NCBI GenBank assembly: GCA_963643175.1
Contig: CAVIJF010000001.1
Span: 62,001 to 126,000, forward strand
Direction of reading: 5' to 3'
DNA length: 64,000 nucleotides
Source: CAMEON01 sp963643175
Lineage (GTDB): Bacteria > Bacillota > Clostridia > Oscillospirales > CAG-272
The position numbers and the translations under genes were made by a program. The notes beneath the pieces were generated by a model. That model searched no databases. It worked only from the letters and a program-made list of their open reading frames with translations, and was not told the DNA's origin. Below, piece by piece: positions 8,173-16,692 of the stretch; position 1 is the first letter of the stretch, and the number at the start of each line of letters is the position of its first letter.

Positions 8173-9151
8173 CTGGGTAATCGGATTGGACGGCGGCGGC
8201 ACCAAGACCGACGGGGTGCTGGTCGGACGGGACGGGCGCGTACTGGCACGCCGCACCGTCGGCGCATCCAACCCCAACGATGTGGGGGAGCAGGCGTCCG
8301 CCGCCCTGATTCTGTCGTTGGCAGAGGCCCTTGCCGCCGAGGCGGGCATTCCGCTGGCGGACTGCTTCCTGTTCGGAGGCATATCCGGGGCGCTCAACCA
8401 CCGGGAGGGGCTGACGGCACGTCTGCTTGCCGCCGACAGGGCGCCGGGCGGGGCGGAGATTGACTCCGACATGGTGAATCTGCTTTCCGCTGAGCTGTCC
8501 GACCGGGACGGCGCCTGCATTATCTGCGGAACGGGGAGTGCCTGCTTTGTGCGCCGGGGGTGTGCGGTGTTCCGTATCGGTGGCTGGGGCTACCTGCTGG
8601 ACAGCGCCGGGAGCGGCTACGACATCGGCAGGCAGGCGTTGGAAGCGGTGCTGCGTGCGCACGACGGGCGCGGCTGTCAGACCGCGCTGTCGTCCGCACT
8701 TGCCGCCGCGCTGGGCGCCCCGGTGCCCGACTCCCTGACGCGCCTGTACGCCGGGGGCAAAACGCTGATTGCGTCGCTGACGCCCGCTGTGTTTGCGGCG
8801 GCGCGGGCGGGGGATGCGGTCGCCGCATCCATCCTTGACCGCAACGCGGCGGCGCTGGCGGAGCTGCTGTGCGCCGCATGGTGCCGGCTGTGCAACGGAA
8901 CGCCGGAGGACGCCCGCCCGACCGGAATGCCGGTGTTTTTGGATGGCGGCGTCTGCCGCCACAACCATCCCGCGTGGCGCGATGCCATATCCCGCCATAT
9001 CCCGCCGGACGTTCCGGCAACCCTGTCGCTGGCAAGTCGCCCGGTTATCTGGGGCGCGGCGGCGGAGGCTATGCGCCGTGACGGCTGGGCGGCGGATACC
9101 GTCCGGCAGGCGGAACCCGCGTTCCTGACCGACCCCCATATCTCCAGATGA
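8165..9151 (+). CDS. BadF/BcrA-type sugar kinase (GlcNAc/MurNAc kinase candidate)
   Basis: A 328-residue ASKHA-fold kinase of the BadF/BadG/BcrA/BcrD group, which includes N-acetylglucosamine kinases and clostridial MurK (MurNAc/GlcNAc kinase). The phosphate-1 motif DGGGTKTD (residues 9-16) is intact; CGTGSAC near 122 and the GGWGYLLDSAGSGYDIG segment are diagnostic. A late FLDGGVC loop corresponds to the adenosine motif. No signal peptide, so cytoplasmic. The start codon lies inside the preceding gene. A NamZ-type exo-muramidase lies 1.2 kb downstream, which favours an amino-sugar of cell-wall origin, but the substrate is inferred. Confidence 0.85.
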   Translation: MHNWVIGLDGGGTKTDGVLVGRDGRVLARRTVGASNPNDVGEQASAALILSLAEALAAEAGIPLADCFLFGGISGALNHREGLTARLLAADRAPGGAEIDSDMVNLLSAELSDRDGACIICGTGSACFVRRGCAVFRIGGWGYLLDSAGSGYDIGRQALEAVLRAHDGRGCQTALSSALAAALGAPVPDSLTRLYAGGKTLIASLTPAVFAAARAGDAVAASILDRNAAALAELLCAAWCRLCNGTPEDARPTGMPVFLDGGVCRHNHPAWRDAISRHIPPDVPATLSLASRPVIWGAAAEAMRRDGWAADTVRQAEPAFLTDPHISR

Positions 9152-9163
9152 AAGGCTGTTCCC

Positions 9164-9979
9164 ATGAATCATGATATGAATGAAACCGATACCTCCGTAC
9201 AGACCAGACTGACGCGCCTGTCGGTGTGCCGCGTCCTGCTGTTCGTTCTCCTGACACAGCTGATCTATACCGTTCTGTACGCCTTTGTCCTCAACCCTCT
9301 GTACACGCACTTCGCGTCGGATGTCCTGTATCAGAACGCATGGTGGCTGGATCTGATCGGCATTGCCATTGATGCGGCTGATGTCATTCTGTTCATTCTG
9401 GTCTACCCGGCGTCCCTGTATGCAATCTGGCGGGGCGGCTGGCGGCTGGGATACCCGGTACCCCTGCTGTTCTCGGTTCTGACGCTGGTCAAATTTACCC
9501 TCAACTACGCGGTGGGTATTTTCATCGAGTACGGCGGCGTGCCGTCCGGTGATTTCCTTGCGGACGACCTGCCGCTCGTGCTCCCGCTGGCACTGCTGGA
9601 ACTGCTCCAGTACGGCATTGTGCTGGGGCTGGCGACCCTGTGGTACCATGTGTACCGGGTGCGGCAGGCGGATGCCGCCGTTCTGGCGGCACTCCGGCAA
9701 AGACCGTATGAAGCGCCTGCCGTCCTGCCCGTGACGCGCCTGTATGACCGGAAGAACCCCGTACAGCGTGCCCTGTTTGACGCGGGGCTGACCGTGGCGG
9801 TTCTTGGCGTCCTGCGCCATGTCATCTATCAGCTTACGCTGTTCGCGGCAAACGGGCGCATGGATGCCCCGTTACAGGTTGCCGTTGACCTTGTGGGGGA
9901 TCTGTTCGTGGGTGCGGCGCTCTACCTTGTCGGCATTCTGCTGGTCAACCGCTTTGCCCGCCGGGATAGCCGGGGGTGA
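9164..9979 (+). CDS. Polytopic membrane protein, unknown function
   Basis: 271 residues with about six hydrophobic segments, near residues 25-45, 63-85, 97-118, 137-160, 208-230 and 240-262. The loops contain no motif I recognise. It starts 12 bases after the kinase gene and faces the same way. The Shine-Dalgarno is weak (AAGGC region). It might be a transporter part or an envelope protein of the same run; this is context only. Confidence 0.7.
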   Translation: MNHDMNETDTSVQTRLTRLSVCRVLLFVLLTQLIYTVLYAFVLNPLYTHFASDVLYQNAWWLDLIGIAIDAADVILFILVYPASLYAIWRGGWRLGYPVPLLFSVLTLVKFTLNYAVGIFIEYGGVPSGDFLADDLPLVLPLALLELLQYGIVLGLATLWYHVYRVRQADAAVLAALRQRPYEAPAVLPVTRLYDRKNPVQRALFDAGLTVAVLGVLRHVIYQLTLFAANGRMDAPLQVAVDLVGDLFVGAALYLVGILLVNRFARRDSRG

Positions 9980-9991
9980 GCCGCCCCGCCC

Positions 9992-10311
9992 GAAGTTGCC
10001 CAACAGTCCCCGCGCTTCCTCCCGGCTGGCGACCCGCAGCAGGAACAGAAGCCCGGTGTAGACGGCGCCGGTCGCGCACAGGTGCAGAACCATGCCCGGT
10101 ACGCCGGGCATCGTGACGTGCCGACCGCCCGCAGTCCGCGCGGAATCAGCGCGTGCTGGAGCGTCAGCAGCCCCGACCGCAGGCAGGCGGCAACCGTGAC
10201 CGGCACCGTGATGTGCAGCAGGCGGCGCAGGAGCGGCGTCCTGCTCCCCGGGTTTTGCCGCCGCATCTGCCAATGCCGCAGGGCATATGCAAGCCTGTGT
10301 GTCCGCCGTCC
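9992..10311 (-). pseudogene. Remnant of a SpoVB/MurJ-type lipid flippase gene
   Basis: Read on the minus strand, about 10311-10130 encodes a segment typical of the middle of SpoVB-like oligosaccharidyl-lipid flippases: RTPLLRRLLHITVPV, then CLRSGLLTLQHALIPRGLR. The frame then fails, and a different frame (about 10095-9992) gives a family-like C-terminal end: MVLHLCATGAVYTGLLFLLR and a short basic tail. The N-terminal ~200 residues and the stretch between the two pieces (several hundred residues in intact proteins) are gone, and an in-frame stop precedes the first piece. It lies antisense between two plus-strand genes of one run, so it is an old deletion remnant. Family assignment is by pattern recognition. 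Confidence 0.6.
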
Positions 10312-10361
10312 GGAATATCACCGCCGCCGGACTGAAGTCTGTCAGGAAAGGAACTCATGCC

Positions 10362-11519
10362 ATGAAGTACCACGTTCTTTGCGGCGCAGATCGCGCCGAT
10401 ATGCTTTCCGATTACGTAAAGGGCAGGAAAATCGCCCTGCTGACCGCTGCGTCCGGTGTAAACCGGTGCGGCATTCCGACGTATGACGTCATCCGGGCGG
10501 CAGGCGGCGACCTGCGCATTCTGTTCTCCCCGGAGCACGGGCTGTACTCCGCCCTGCAGGACGGAAAGTTCGGGGATGAGGACGGAACGGTGCATCCCGG
10601 CACTGGGGCGCGGCTGTACAGTCTGGGTTCCAAAGGGCATCCGGCGTTGGCTGAGCTTGTCGGCGGGGTGGATTTGGCGGTATATGACATTCAGGATGTC
10701 GGTGCACGGTTCTACACCTATCTCTGCAACCTGACCCAGCTCATGCGCGCCTGCCGCACGGCGGGGAAGCCGCTGCTGGTGCTGGATCGTCCCAATCCGA
10801 TCGGGGGCAGTACCGAGGGACTTCTGCTGGATGAGAGCCGCTTTTCCTCCTTCGTGGGCGAGTACGCGATTCCCACCCGCTACGGTCTGACCGTGGGAGA
10901 GTATGCCGCTTTTGTCAACGCGGAGAAACACGTCGGGTGCGATCTGCATATTCTTCCCTGTGAGGGATGGGCGCGGGATATGTACGGGGACGAAACCGAC
11001 CTGCTCTGGGTCAACCCGTCTCCCAATATCCCCGCCGTTTCGACCTGCTTCAACTACATCGGCAGCTGTCTGTACGAAGCGACCAACCTCTCAGAGGGAC
11101 GGGGAACCACACGCCCGTTTGACTGGATCGGTGCGCCGTTTATTGACGGGGAGGCACTCTGGCGGCACATGACGCGGCTCGGGCTGCCCGGTGTCGTCTT
11201 CCGCCCGCTGTGCTTTACCCCGATGTACAACAAATTCGCCGGGGAGGTCTGCCGGGGGCTGGAACTGCACGTCACCGACCGGGAAACCTACCGCCCGTTC
11301 CGCACGGTGCTGTATATGCTCCGCTACCTGAAGGAAAACCCCGCCGTGACGGTGCGCCGGGAGGGAATGGCACTGCGCGTGGGGCAGGATCTGCTGGCGG
11401 ACGACTACGATCCGGAGGAAATCCTGCGGCAGGGGGAGCAGGATCGGCGTATCTTCGGTGAAATTGTAGGAAAATACAGGATGTATCCCGAAACAGTTTC
11501 GGCAAATAAGAAAATTTAG
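10362..11519 (+). CDS. NamZ-type exo-beta-N-acetylmuramidase (DUF1343/YbbC family)
   Basis: 385 residues matching the DUF1343/YbbC family, whose characterised member NamZ removes non-reducing MurNAc from muropeptides or glycan ends (GH171). Family landmarks are in order: SPEHGLYSALQ near 60, YDIQDVGARFYTY near 110, VLDRPNPIGG near 145, NPSPNIPAVSTC near 223, NLSEGRGTTRPFDWIGAP near 243. Bacillus NamZ is secreted; this one starts MKYHVLCGAD with no signal peptide, so it should act in the cytoplasm. AGGAAAGG precedes ATG 10362. With the BadF-type kinase upstream it suggests MurNAc salvage. The gene ends in TAG. Confidence 0.88.
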   Translation: MKYHVLCGADRADMLSDYVKGRKIALLTAASGVNRCGIPTYDVIRAAGGDLRILFSPEHGLYSALQDGKFGDEDGTVHPGTGARLYSLGSKGHPALAELVGGVDLAVYDIQDVGARFYTYLCNLTQLMRACRTAGKPLLVLDRPNPIGGSTEGLLLDESRFSSFVGEYAIPTRYGLTVGEYAAFVNAEKHVGCDLHILPCEGWARDMYGDETDLLWVNPSPNIPAVSTCFNYIGSCLYEATNLSEGRGTTRPFDWIGAPFIDGEALWRHMTRLGLPGVVFRPLCFTPMYNKFAGEVCRGLELHVTDRETYRPFRTVLYMLRYLKENPAVTVRREGMALRVGQDLLADDYDPEEILRQGEQDRRIFGEIVGKYRMYPETVSANKKI

Positions 11520-11539
11520 CCGGGGATACAGTAAACCAC

Positions 11540-11568
11540 TTGACAAGCGGCGGCAGTTGTTATATCAT
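11540..11568 (+). promoter_or_regulatory. Sigma-A promoter of the rubredoxin gene
   Basis: TTGACA, 17-base spacer, TATCAT, starting 20 bases after the namZ-type stop. Confidence 0.7.
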
Positions 11569-11629
11569 ATAGGGCGTTTCCGCACGACTGGCGCGGAGAG
11601 AATCCGGAGACCTGAAGGGAGGGATAAGA

Positions 11630-11824
11630 GTGAGCGTTTATGCGTGCGAATTGTGTGGCTACGAGTACCGTCCGGAGATCGGCGACCCCGAGCACGGTGT
11701 GCCGGAGGGAACGGACTTTGAAGATATTCCCGCCGATTGGGTCTGCCCGCTGTGCGGAGCGTCGAAGGATGACTTCGATCAGGTCGCTGCGGACGAGGAC
11801 GGAACCGAGAACGGGGAGCTTTGA
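11630..11824 (+). CDS. Rubredoxin
   Basis: A 64-residue iron protein for one-electron transfer in the cytoplasm, typical of anaerobes and often part of oxygen or peroxide detoxification. Both Cys-x2-Cys knuckles are present, CELCGYEY near the start and CPLCGASKDDF near residue 42, with the usual Y-x-Y and PADWVCP segments. An acidic ten-residue tail extends past the common 52-54 residues. The start is GTG 11630, preceded by GGGAGGGA. It has its own promoter and terminator, so it is probably monocistronic. Confidence 0.96.
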   Translation: MSVYACELCGYEYRPEIGDPEHGVPEGTDFEDIPADWVCPLCGASKDDFDQVAADEDGTENGEL

Positions 11825-11883
11825 TACTCCCGGAATAGGATACCGACCGCGTTCTCCCTTGGGGGAGCGCGGCGACGGCAGAC

Positions 11884-11906
11884 CGGCACGGAGCGCATCC
11901 GTGCCG
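11884..11906 (+). terminator. Intrinsic terminator of the rubredoxin gene
   Basis: A 9-bp perfect stem CGGCACGGA / TCCGTGCCG with loop GCGCA, followed by ATTGTTTTAT. A weaker imperfect hairpin (about 11849-11874, CCGCG...CGCGG) lies just before it. Confidence 0.8.
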
Positions 11907-11999
11907 ATTGTTTTATCTGTCCGCACGGGATGCCGGAGAGCGTGGACGGTTACCCCGAAAATGTATCGGCTTCCGCCCCGGAATTTGCGTCGGAAACTC

Positions 12000-12028
12000 T
12001 TGATTCTTAAAGAAAACCGTGCTATAAT
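12000..12028 (+). promoter_or_regulatory. Sigma-A promoter of the PHP-uvrA transcript
   Basis: TTGATT, 17-base spacer, TATAAT. The leader to the PHP start at 12145 is about 110 bases. The interval 11907-12144 holds only this promoter and leader. Confidence 0.75.
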
Positions 12029-12144
12029 ACAGTGAATCGCCGATTTATCCGGTGGGGCATTGGCGGGATACCGTCTGCATCGCCTCAGCCTGATCGGCGC
12101 TTCCGCAGAAACTGATTGCAGTCATGTACAGAGGAGGCAAAGAC

Positions 12145-13185
12145 ATGAGACATTATCTGCTCCCCGAAGGCGGGAATTTCTATAAGGCAAACCTGCACAC
12201 CCACAGCATCTACTCGGACGGATGCCGCACGGTGGAGGAAATCAAGCGCGAATATATGGCACACGGCTACTCGGTCGTTGCCTTTACCGACCACGACATC
12301 ATGCTGGATCACTCGGAGCTGAACGAGCCGGAAAAGTTTCTCGCGCTGACCTCCTATGAGGTCGAAACGAATCCGGAGCCGGAAGGAAAGCCGTGGAACG
12401 CACTGCCCACCTATCACCTCAATTTCTACGCCAGCCGTCCGGATGAGACATTCTATCCCTGCGCCAATCCCGCCTATACCTTCGGCAACGCGCCGAAGTA
12501 CGTGCAGGACTACTACCGGGGCGACTATGTGCGCCGCTACTCGCTGGAGGGGCAGAACGAAATGATCCGGGAAGCACTGGCACACGGCTTCCTTGTCAGT
12601 TACAACCATCCCGCATGGTCGCTCCAGCACTACCCGGATTATGCCGGACTGGAGGGCGTGACTGCCGTGGAGGTATACAACACCGGGTGCGTTCTGGAAG
12701 GCTATGTGCTGGACGGCGATGAGCAGGTGCTGGACGATTTCCTCCACCTCGGCAAGCGCGTCTACCCTGTCGCGGGCGACGACTCGCATGGGTTCGCCGA
12801 CTGCTGCGGCGGGTGGGTCCGCTTCCGGGCGCCCGCGCTGACTTACGGCGACATCATGCACGCCTATGCCGCCGGGGATTTTTACGCCTCGTGGGGCCCC
12901 GACATCACGGCGCTGTACATAGAGGACGGCATTCTGAACGTGGACTGCACGGACGCCGTGACGGCATACCTGCGCACCGACATCCGCTTGTCCGGCTATC
13001 AGGCGGCACCAGCCGGAGAGCAGCTCACCCACTGTACATTTGACCTGCGCGGCTGGCTGGGGCAAACGCGGACGGTCGGGTGGGAGGATCGCGCCTTCTT
13101 CCGGCTGACGTTGGTCGGTCCGACTGGCGCCAAAGCGCTGACGCGCGGCTACTTTGCCGACGAGCTGACCGACGTGACCATTTGA
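12145..13185 (+). CDS. PHP-domain metal-dependent phosphoesterase
   Basis: 346 residues of the PHP superfamily, phosphoesterases with a polynuclear metal site. Metal ligands are visible: NLHTHSIYSDG near residue 17, FTDHDIM near 50, a glutamate after the first strands, SYNHPAWS near 154, and GDDSHG near 212. The C-terminal ~100 residues form a small beta-domain seen in PHP proteins of gut Clostridia. Substrate unknown. GAGGAGG lies seven bases before ATG 12145. It is first in a run with a small membrane protein and uvrA, which might hint at nucleotide or DNA-repair chemistry, but this is weak. Confidence 0.85.
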   Translation: MRHYLLPEGGNFYKANLHTHSIYSDGCRTVEEIKREYMAHGYSVVAFTDHDIMLDHSELNEPEKFLALTSYEVETNPEPEGKPWNALPTYHLNFYASRPDETFYPCANPAYTFGNAPKYVQDYYRGDYVRRYSLEGQNEMIREALAHGFLVSYNHPAWSLQHYPDYAGLEGVTAVEVYNTGCVLEGYVLDGDEQVLDDFLHLGKRVYPVAGDDSHGFADCCGGWVRFRAPALTYGDIMHAYAAGDFYASWGPDITALYIEDGILNVDCTDAVTAYLRTDIRLSGYQAAPAGEQLTHCTFDLRGWLGQTRTVGWEDRAFFRLTLVGPTGAKALTRGYFADELTDVTI

Positions 13186-13195
13186 GACGGGCGCT

Positions 13196-13717
13196 ATGAG
13201 TCGGAACAGTCAGAAAAAGGTGCACCGCGACCGCCGTGCGGCGCGGCGGCAGGCAAAGCACCCGAAGCATGTCGTCCGCGTCCGTCTGGTGGACGGATTA
13301 TACGTGTTCTTTACAGCACTTATCCTGCTGGCGGCGCTGGCAGGCATGATTGTCATGCAGCGGCTCGGGTGGTTTGAGACGATTCCGGGCGCGGTTCTGT
13401 CAGTCGTGGCGGGCGGCGTGGTGGCACTGTGCGGATTCGATCTCGCCATGCTGCTGACTAGCTGCATCACGGTCGCGGACGGGCAGGTCAACGCCGGGAA
13501 AAACGAGGCGGGCGACCTGATGATTTTCCATACCGAGAACGTCCTGCGCGTGGAGCTGCGCGACAGGGCAGGGAACCCGGTGCCGGAAAACCGCCGCCGC
13601 TATGCGCGGGTCGCCGTCACGTTCGTCATGGCGAGCGGACGGGTCAATCAGCGCCCCTTCGGGCATATCCGTCAGCGTCAGCTGGAGAATATCCGGCGCG
13701 CCGTCGGGGTAAAATGA
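13196..13717 (+). CDS. Small two-helix membrane protein, unknown function
   Basis: 173 residues. A very basic N-terminus (HRDRRAARRQAKHPKH) is followed by two membrane helices (about 35-58 and 66-90), then a soluble domain of ~80 residues rich in strands. By the positive-inside rule the N-terminus is cytoplasmic, and with two helices the C-domain is too. It starts 10 bases after the PHP gene and ends 28 bases before uvrA, so all three are probably cotranscribed. No family recognised. Confidence 0.7.
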   Translation: MSRNSQKKVHRDRRAARRQAKHPKHVVRVRLVDGLYVFFTALILLAALAGMIVMQRLGWFETIPGAVLSVVAGGVVALCGFDLAMLLTSCITVADGQVNAGKNEAGDLMIFHTENVLRVELRDRAGNPVPENRRRYARVAVTFVMASGRVNQRPFGHIRQRQLENIRRAVGVK

Positions 13718-13745
13718 TATACAGGCAGGCAAAAAGAAGGTCACT

Positions 13746-16586
13746 ATGCAAACATCCATCGTAATCAGGGGCGCACGCGTCCACAACCTGAAAAATATCG
13801 ACATTACCATTCCCCGCGACAAATTGGTCGTCATGACCGGACTGTCCGGCTCCGGCAAGTCCTCTCTGGCGTTTGACACCATTTACGCCGAGGGGCACCG
13901 GCGGTTTGTGGAGTCGCTGTCCTCCTACGCCCGGATGTTTCTCGGGCAGATGGATAAGCCGGACGTGGACATGATTGAGGGGTTGTCCCCCGCCATTTCC
14001 ATTGACCAGAAGACGACCTCCCGCAACCCGCGCTCGACCGTCGGCACCGTTACCGAGATATACGACTACCTGCGCCTGTTGTATGCGCGGGTGGGCGTCC
14101 CGCACTGCCCGGTCTGCGGCAGGGAGATACGGCAGCAGAGCGTGGATCAGATTATCGACAAAATCCTGACTCTGCCGGAGGGGACGCGCTTTCTGGTGCT
14201 GTCCCCCGTGGTGCGTGCCCAGAAGGGTATGCACGAAAAGGTGCTGGCAGACGCAAAGAAAAAGGGATATGTCCGCGTGCGTATTGACGGATCGCTGTAT
14301 GACCTGTCCGAGCCGGTCACGTTGGACAAGAACAAAAAGCACGATGTGGAGATTGTCGTGGATCGGCTGGTCATGCGGGACGGGATACGCGCCCGTCTGT
14401 CCGACTCGGTGGAGGCGGCGCTGGCGGCGGCGGAGGGACGTCTGCTCATTGTGACGGTGCCCCGGGACGGCGAGGCGGAGCAGGAAATGTCCTTCTCCCA
14501 GCGCTACGCCTGCGAGGAGCACGGCGTGTCCTTCGGCGAGCTGGAGCCGCGGATGTTCTCCTTCAACAATCCGGCGGGCGCCTGCCCCAAGTGCGCGGGA
14601 CTGGGCGATATGCAGCGCGTGGCGGTCAGACGGCTGATTCCGCACCCGGAACTGTCGCTGAGACAGGGCGCCATTCAGGTCAACGGATTCAAGACGCTGG
14701 ACGCCGAAAGCTGGAGCGGCCCGCTGTTTGAGGCGGTCGGAAAGCGGTTCGGCTTCACCATGGATCAGCCGGTCAGCACCTTCACGCCGGAGGCACTGCA
14801 CGTGCTGTACTACGGTTCCGGGGACGAAACGTACGACATTGTGCGCTACTTCGGTAAGGAGCCGCACCGTCAGAACGCGAAGTTTGACGGCGTGGTCGGT
14901 ATCATCGAGCAGCGCATGGCGCAGGGTATGAGCAATGACTATTACGAGCAGTTCGTGGAGGAGGCATCCTGCCCGGTGTGCCACGGAAAGCGGCTCAGCC
15001 CCGCGTCGCTGTCGGTTACGGTCGGCGGCATGAACATCTACGATTTCTGCTGTCTCTCGGTGCGCGACGCGCTGGACTTTGTCAACGGGCTGGGCAATCA
15101 GCTGGTCGGCGGCGAGGCGGTGATTGCGCGGGATATTCTCAAGGAGATACGCTTCCGGCTGAGCTTTCTGGTCAGCGTGGGGCTGGATTACCTGACACTG
15201 GCGCGCAAAGCGGGCACCCTGTCCGGTGGGGAGGCACAGCGCATCCGGTTGGCAACCCAGATCGGGTCGTCGCTGGTCGGCGTGCTGTATATTCTGGACG
15301 AGCCGTCCATTGGACTGCATCAGCGGGACAACGGCAAGCTGATTGCCACGCTCAAGAAGCTGCGGGATCTCGGTAATACCGTCATCGTGGTGGAGCATGA
15401 CGAGGAAACCATGCTGGAGGCGGATTATATTGTGGACGTCGGACCCGGTGCGGGGATTCACGGCGGGCAGATTGTCGCCGCCGGGACACCCGCCGAGGTG
15501 ATGGCGAATCCGGCATCCGTTACCGGCGCGTACCTGTCCGGTCGCAGGCGCATTGCCGTTCCAGGGCAGCGCCGCCCCGGAAACGGGCATTTTCTGGAGG
15601 TTTTCGGCGCGGCGGAGCACAACCTGAAGCGGGTGGACGTGCGCATTCCGCTGGGCTGCTTTGTCTGCGTGACGGGCGTGTCCGGGTCAGGCAAATCCTC
15701 CCTTGTCAACGGTATTATTTACCCCGTGCTGGCGGCGCAGCTCAACCGCGCCACGACCTACCCCGGCGAGTATAACCGCATGGAGGGATTGGAGTATCTG
15801 GACAAGGTGATTGCCATCGACCAGAGCCCCATCGGACGGATGCCAAGCTCCAACCCGGCAACCTATACCTCCCTGTTCAACGATATCCGCGACCTGTTTG
15901 CCAAGACGCCGGACGCCAAGGCGCGGGGCTACCTGCCGGGGCGGTTCTCCTTCAACGTAAAAGGCGGGCGGTGCGAGGCTTGCGAGGGTGACGGCGTGCG
16001 CAAAATCGAGATGCATTTCCTGCCTGATGTGTACGTCACCTGCGATGTATGCCACGGCAGGCGCTACAACCGCGATACGCTGGAGTGCCGGTATAAGGGC
16101 AAGAGTATTGCCGACGTGCTGGACATGACGGTCGAGGAAGGGCTTGCCTTCTTCGACGGTCTGCCGCGCATTACGCGCAAGCTGCAGACGCTGTATGACG
16201 TAGGACTTGGGTATATCAAAATCGGACAGCCCGCCACCACGCTGTCAGGCGGGGAGGCGCAGCGCGTCAAGTTGGCAACCGAGCTGGCGAAGCGCAGTAC
16301 CGGCAAGACTTTCTATATCCTTGATGAACCGACGACGGGACTGCACAGCGACGATGTATCGCGCCTGCTGGACATCCTGCAGCGTATCTGCGATGCAGGC
16401 AACACCGTGCTTGTCATTGAGCACAATCTGGACGTCATCAAGTCTGCCGACTATATCATCGATCTGGGACCGGAAGGCGGCGAGGGCGGCGGAACCGTCG
16501 TTGCAACCGGCACGCCGGAGCAGGTGGCGGCGTGCGCGGAGAGCTACACGGGTGAGTTCCTCCGCAAAATTCTGAATAAGCGGTAA
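13746..16586 (+). CDS. uvrA: Excinuclease ABC subunit A (UvrA)
   Basis: The damage-sensing ATPase of nucleotide excision repair, which loads UvrB onto distorted DNA. 946 residues, normal length. Both ABC modules are complete: Walker A GLSGSGKSS (32-40) and VSGSGKSS in the second half; two LSGGEAQR signatures; two ILDEP Walker B motifs. Zinc-binding Cys pairs are visible (CPVCGRE, CPKCAG, and CEACEGDG with CDVCHG). The UvrB-binding region lies between the first Walker A and the CPVC site. The start follows GAAGGTCACT. No uvrB or uvrC is in the window. Confidence 0.98.
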   Translation: MQTSIVIRGARVHNLKNIDITIPRDKLVVMTGLSGSGKSSLAFDTIYAEGHRRFVESLSSYARMFLGQMDKPDVDMIEGLSPAISIDQKTTSRNPRSTVGTVTEIYDYLRLLYARVGVPHCPVCGREIRQQSVDQIIDKILTLPEGTRFLVLSPVVRAQKGMHEKVLADAKKKGYVRVRIDGSLYDLSEPVTLDKNKKHDVEIVVDRLVMRDGIRARLSDSVEAALAAAEGRLLIVTVPRDGEAEQEMSFSQRYACEEHGVSFGELEPRMFSFNNPAGACPKCAGLGDMQRVAVRRLIPHPELSLRQGAIQVNGFKTLDAESWSGPLFEAVGKRFGFTMDQPVSTFTPEALHVLYYGSGDETYDIVRYFGKEPHRQNAKFDGVVGIIEQRMAQGMSNDYYEQFVEEASCPVCHGKRLSPASLSVTVGGMNIYDFCCLSVRDALDFVNGLGNQLVGGEAVIARDILKEIRFRLSFLVSVGLDYLTLARKAGTLSGGEAQRIRLATQIGSSLVGVLYILDEPSIGLHQRDNGKLIATLKKLRDLGNTVIVVEHDEETMLEADYIVDVGPGAGIHGGQIVAAGTPAEVMANPASVTGAYLSGRRRIAVPGQRRPGNGHFLEVFGAAEHNLKRVDVRIPLGCFVCVTGVSGSGKSSLVNGIIYPVLAAQLNRATTYPGEYNRMEGLEYLDKVIAIDQSPIGRMPSSNPATYTSLFNDIRDLFAKTPDAKARGYLPGRFSFNVKGGRCEACEGDGVRKIEMHFLPDVYVTCDVCHGRRYNRDTLECRYKGKSIADVLDMTVEEGLAFFDGLPRITRKLQTLYDVGLGYIKIGQPATTLSGGEAQRVKLATELAKRSTGKTFYILDEPTTGLHSDDVSRLLDILQRICDAGNTVLVIEHNLDVIKSADYIIDLGPEGGEGGGTVVATGTPEQVAACAESYTGEFLRKILNKR

Positions 16587-16636
16587 GCGCCGACCGCCCG
16601 GTGGCGCGTCCCGTCCTGCCTGTCCCCGTATAAGCC

Positions 16637-16671
16637 TTTCGCCCCCTTCTCCTTGAGAGAAGGGGGCGAAA
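16637..16671. terminator. Hairpin between convergent uvrA and GH110-like genes
   Basis: A perfect 15-bp stem TTTCGCCCCCTTCTC / GAGAAGGGGGCGAAA with loop CTTGA. The stem has T/A at both feet, so it can act as a terminator for either strand although no long T-tail follows. A similar short string (cataagccttttgccccc) occurs near 557, before the prolyl-tRNA editing gene's stop. Confidence 0.6.
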
Positions 16672-16692
16672 AAGTTACGCGGGATAATTTCG

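Noticed and set aside
13644..15620. A 658-codon minus-strand open frame
   Set aside because: Antisense shadow of uvrA; no ribosome site, no recognisable family.
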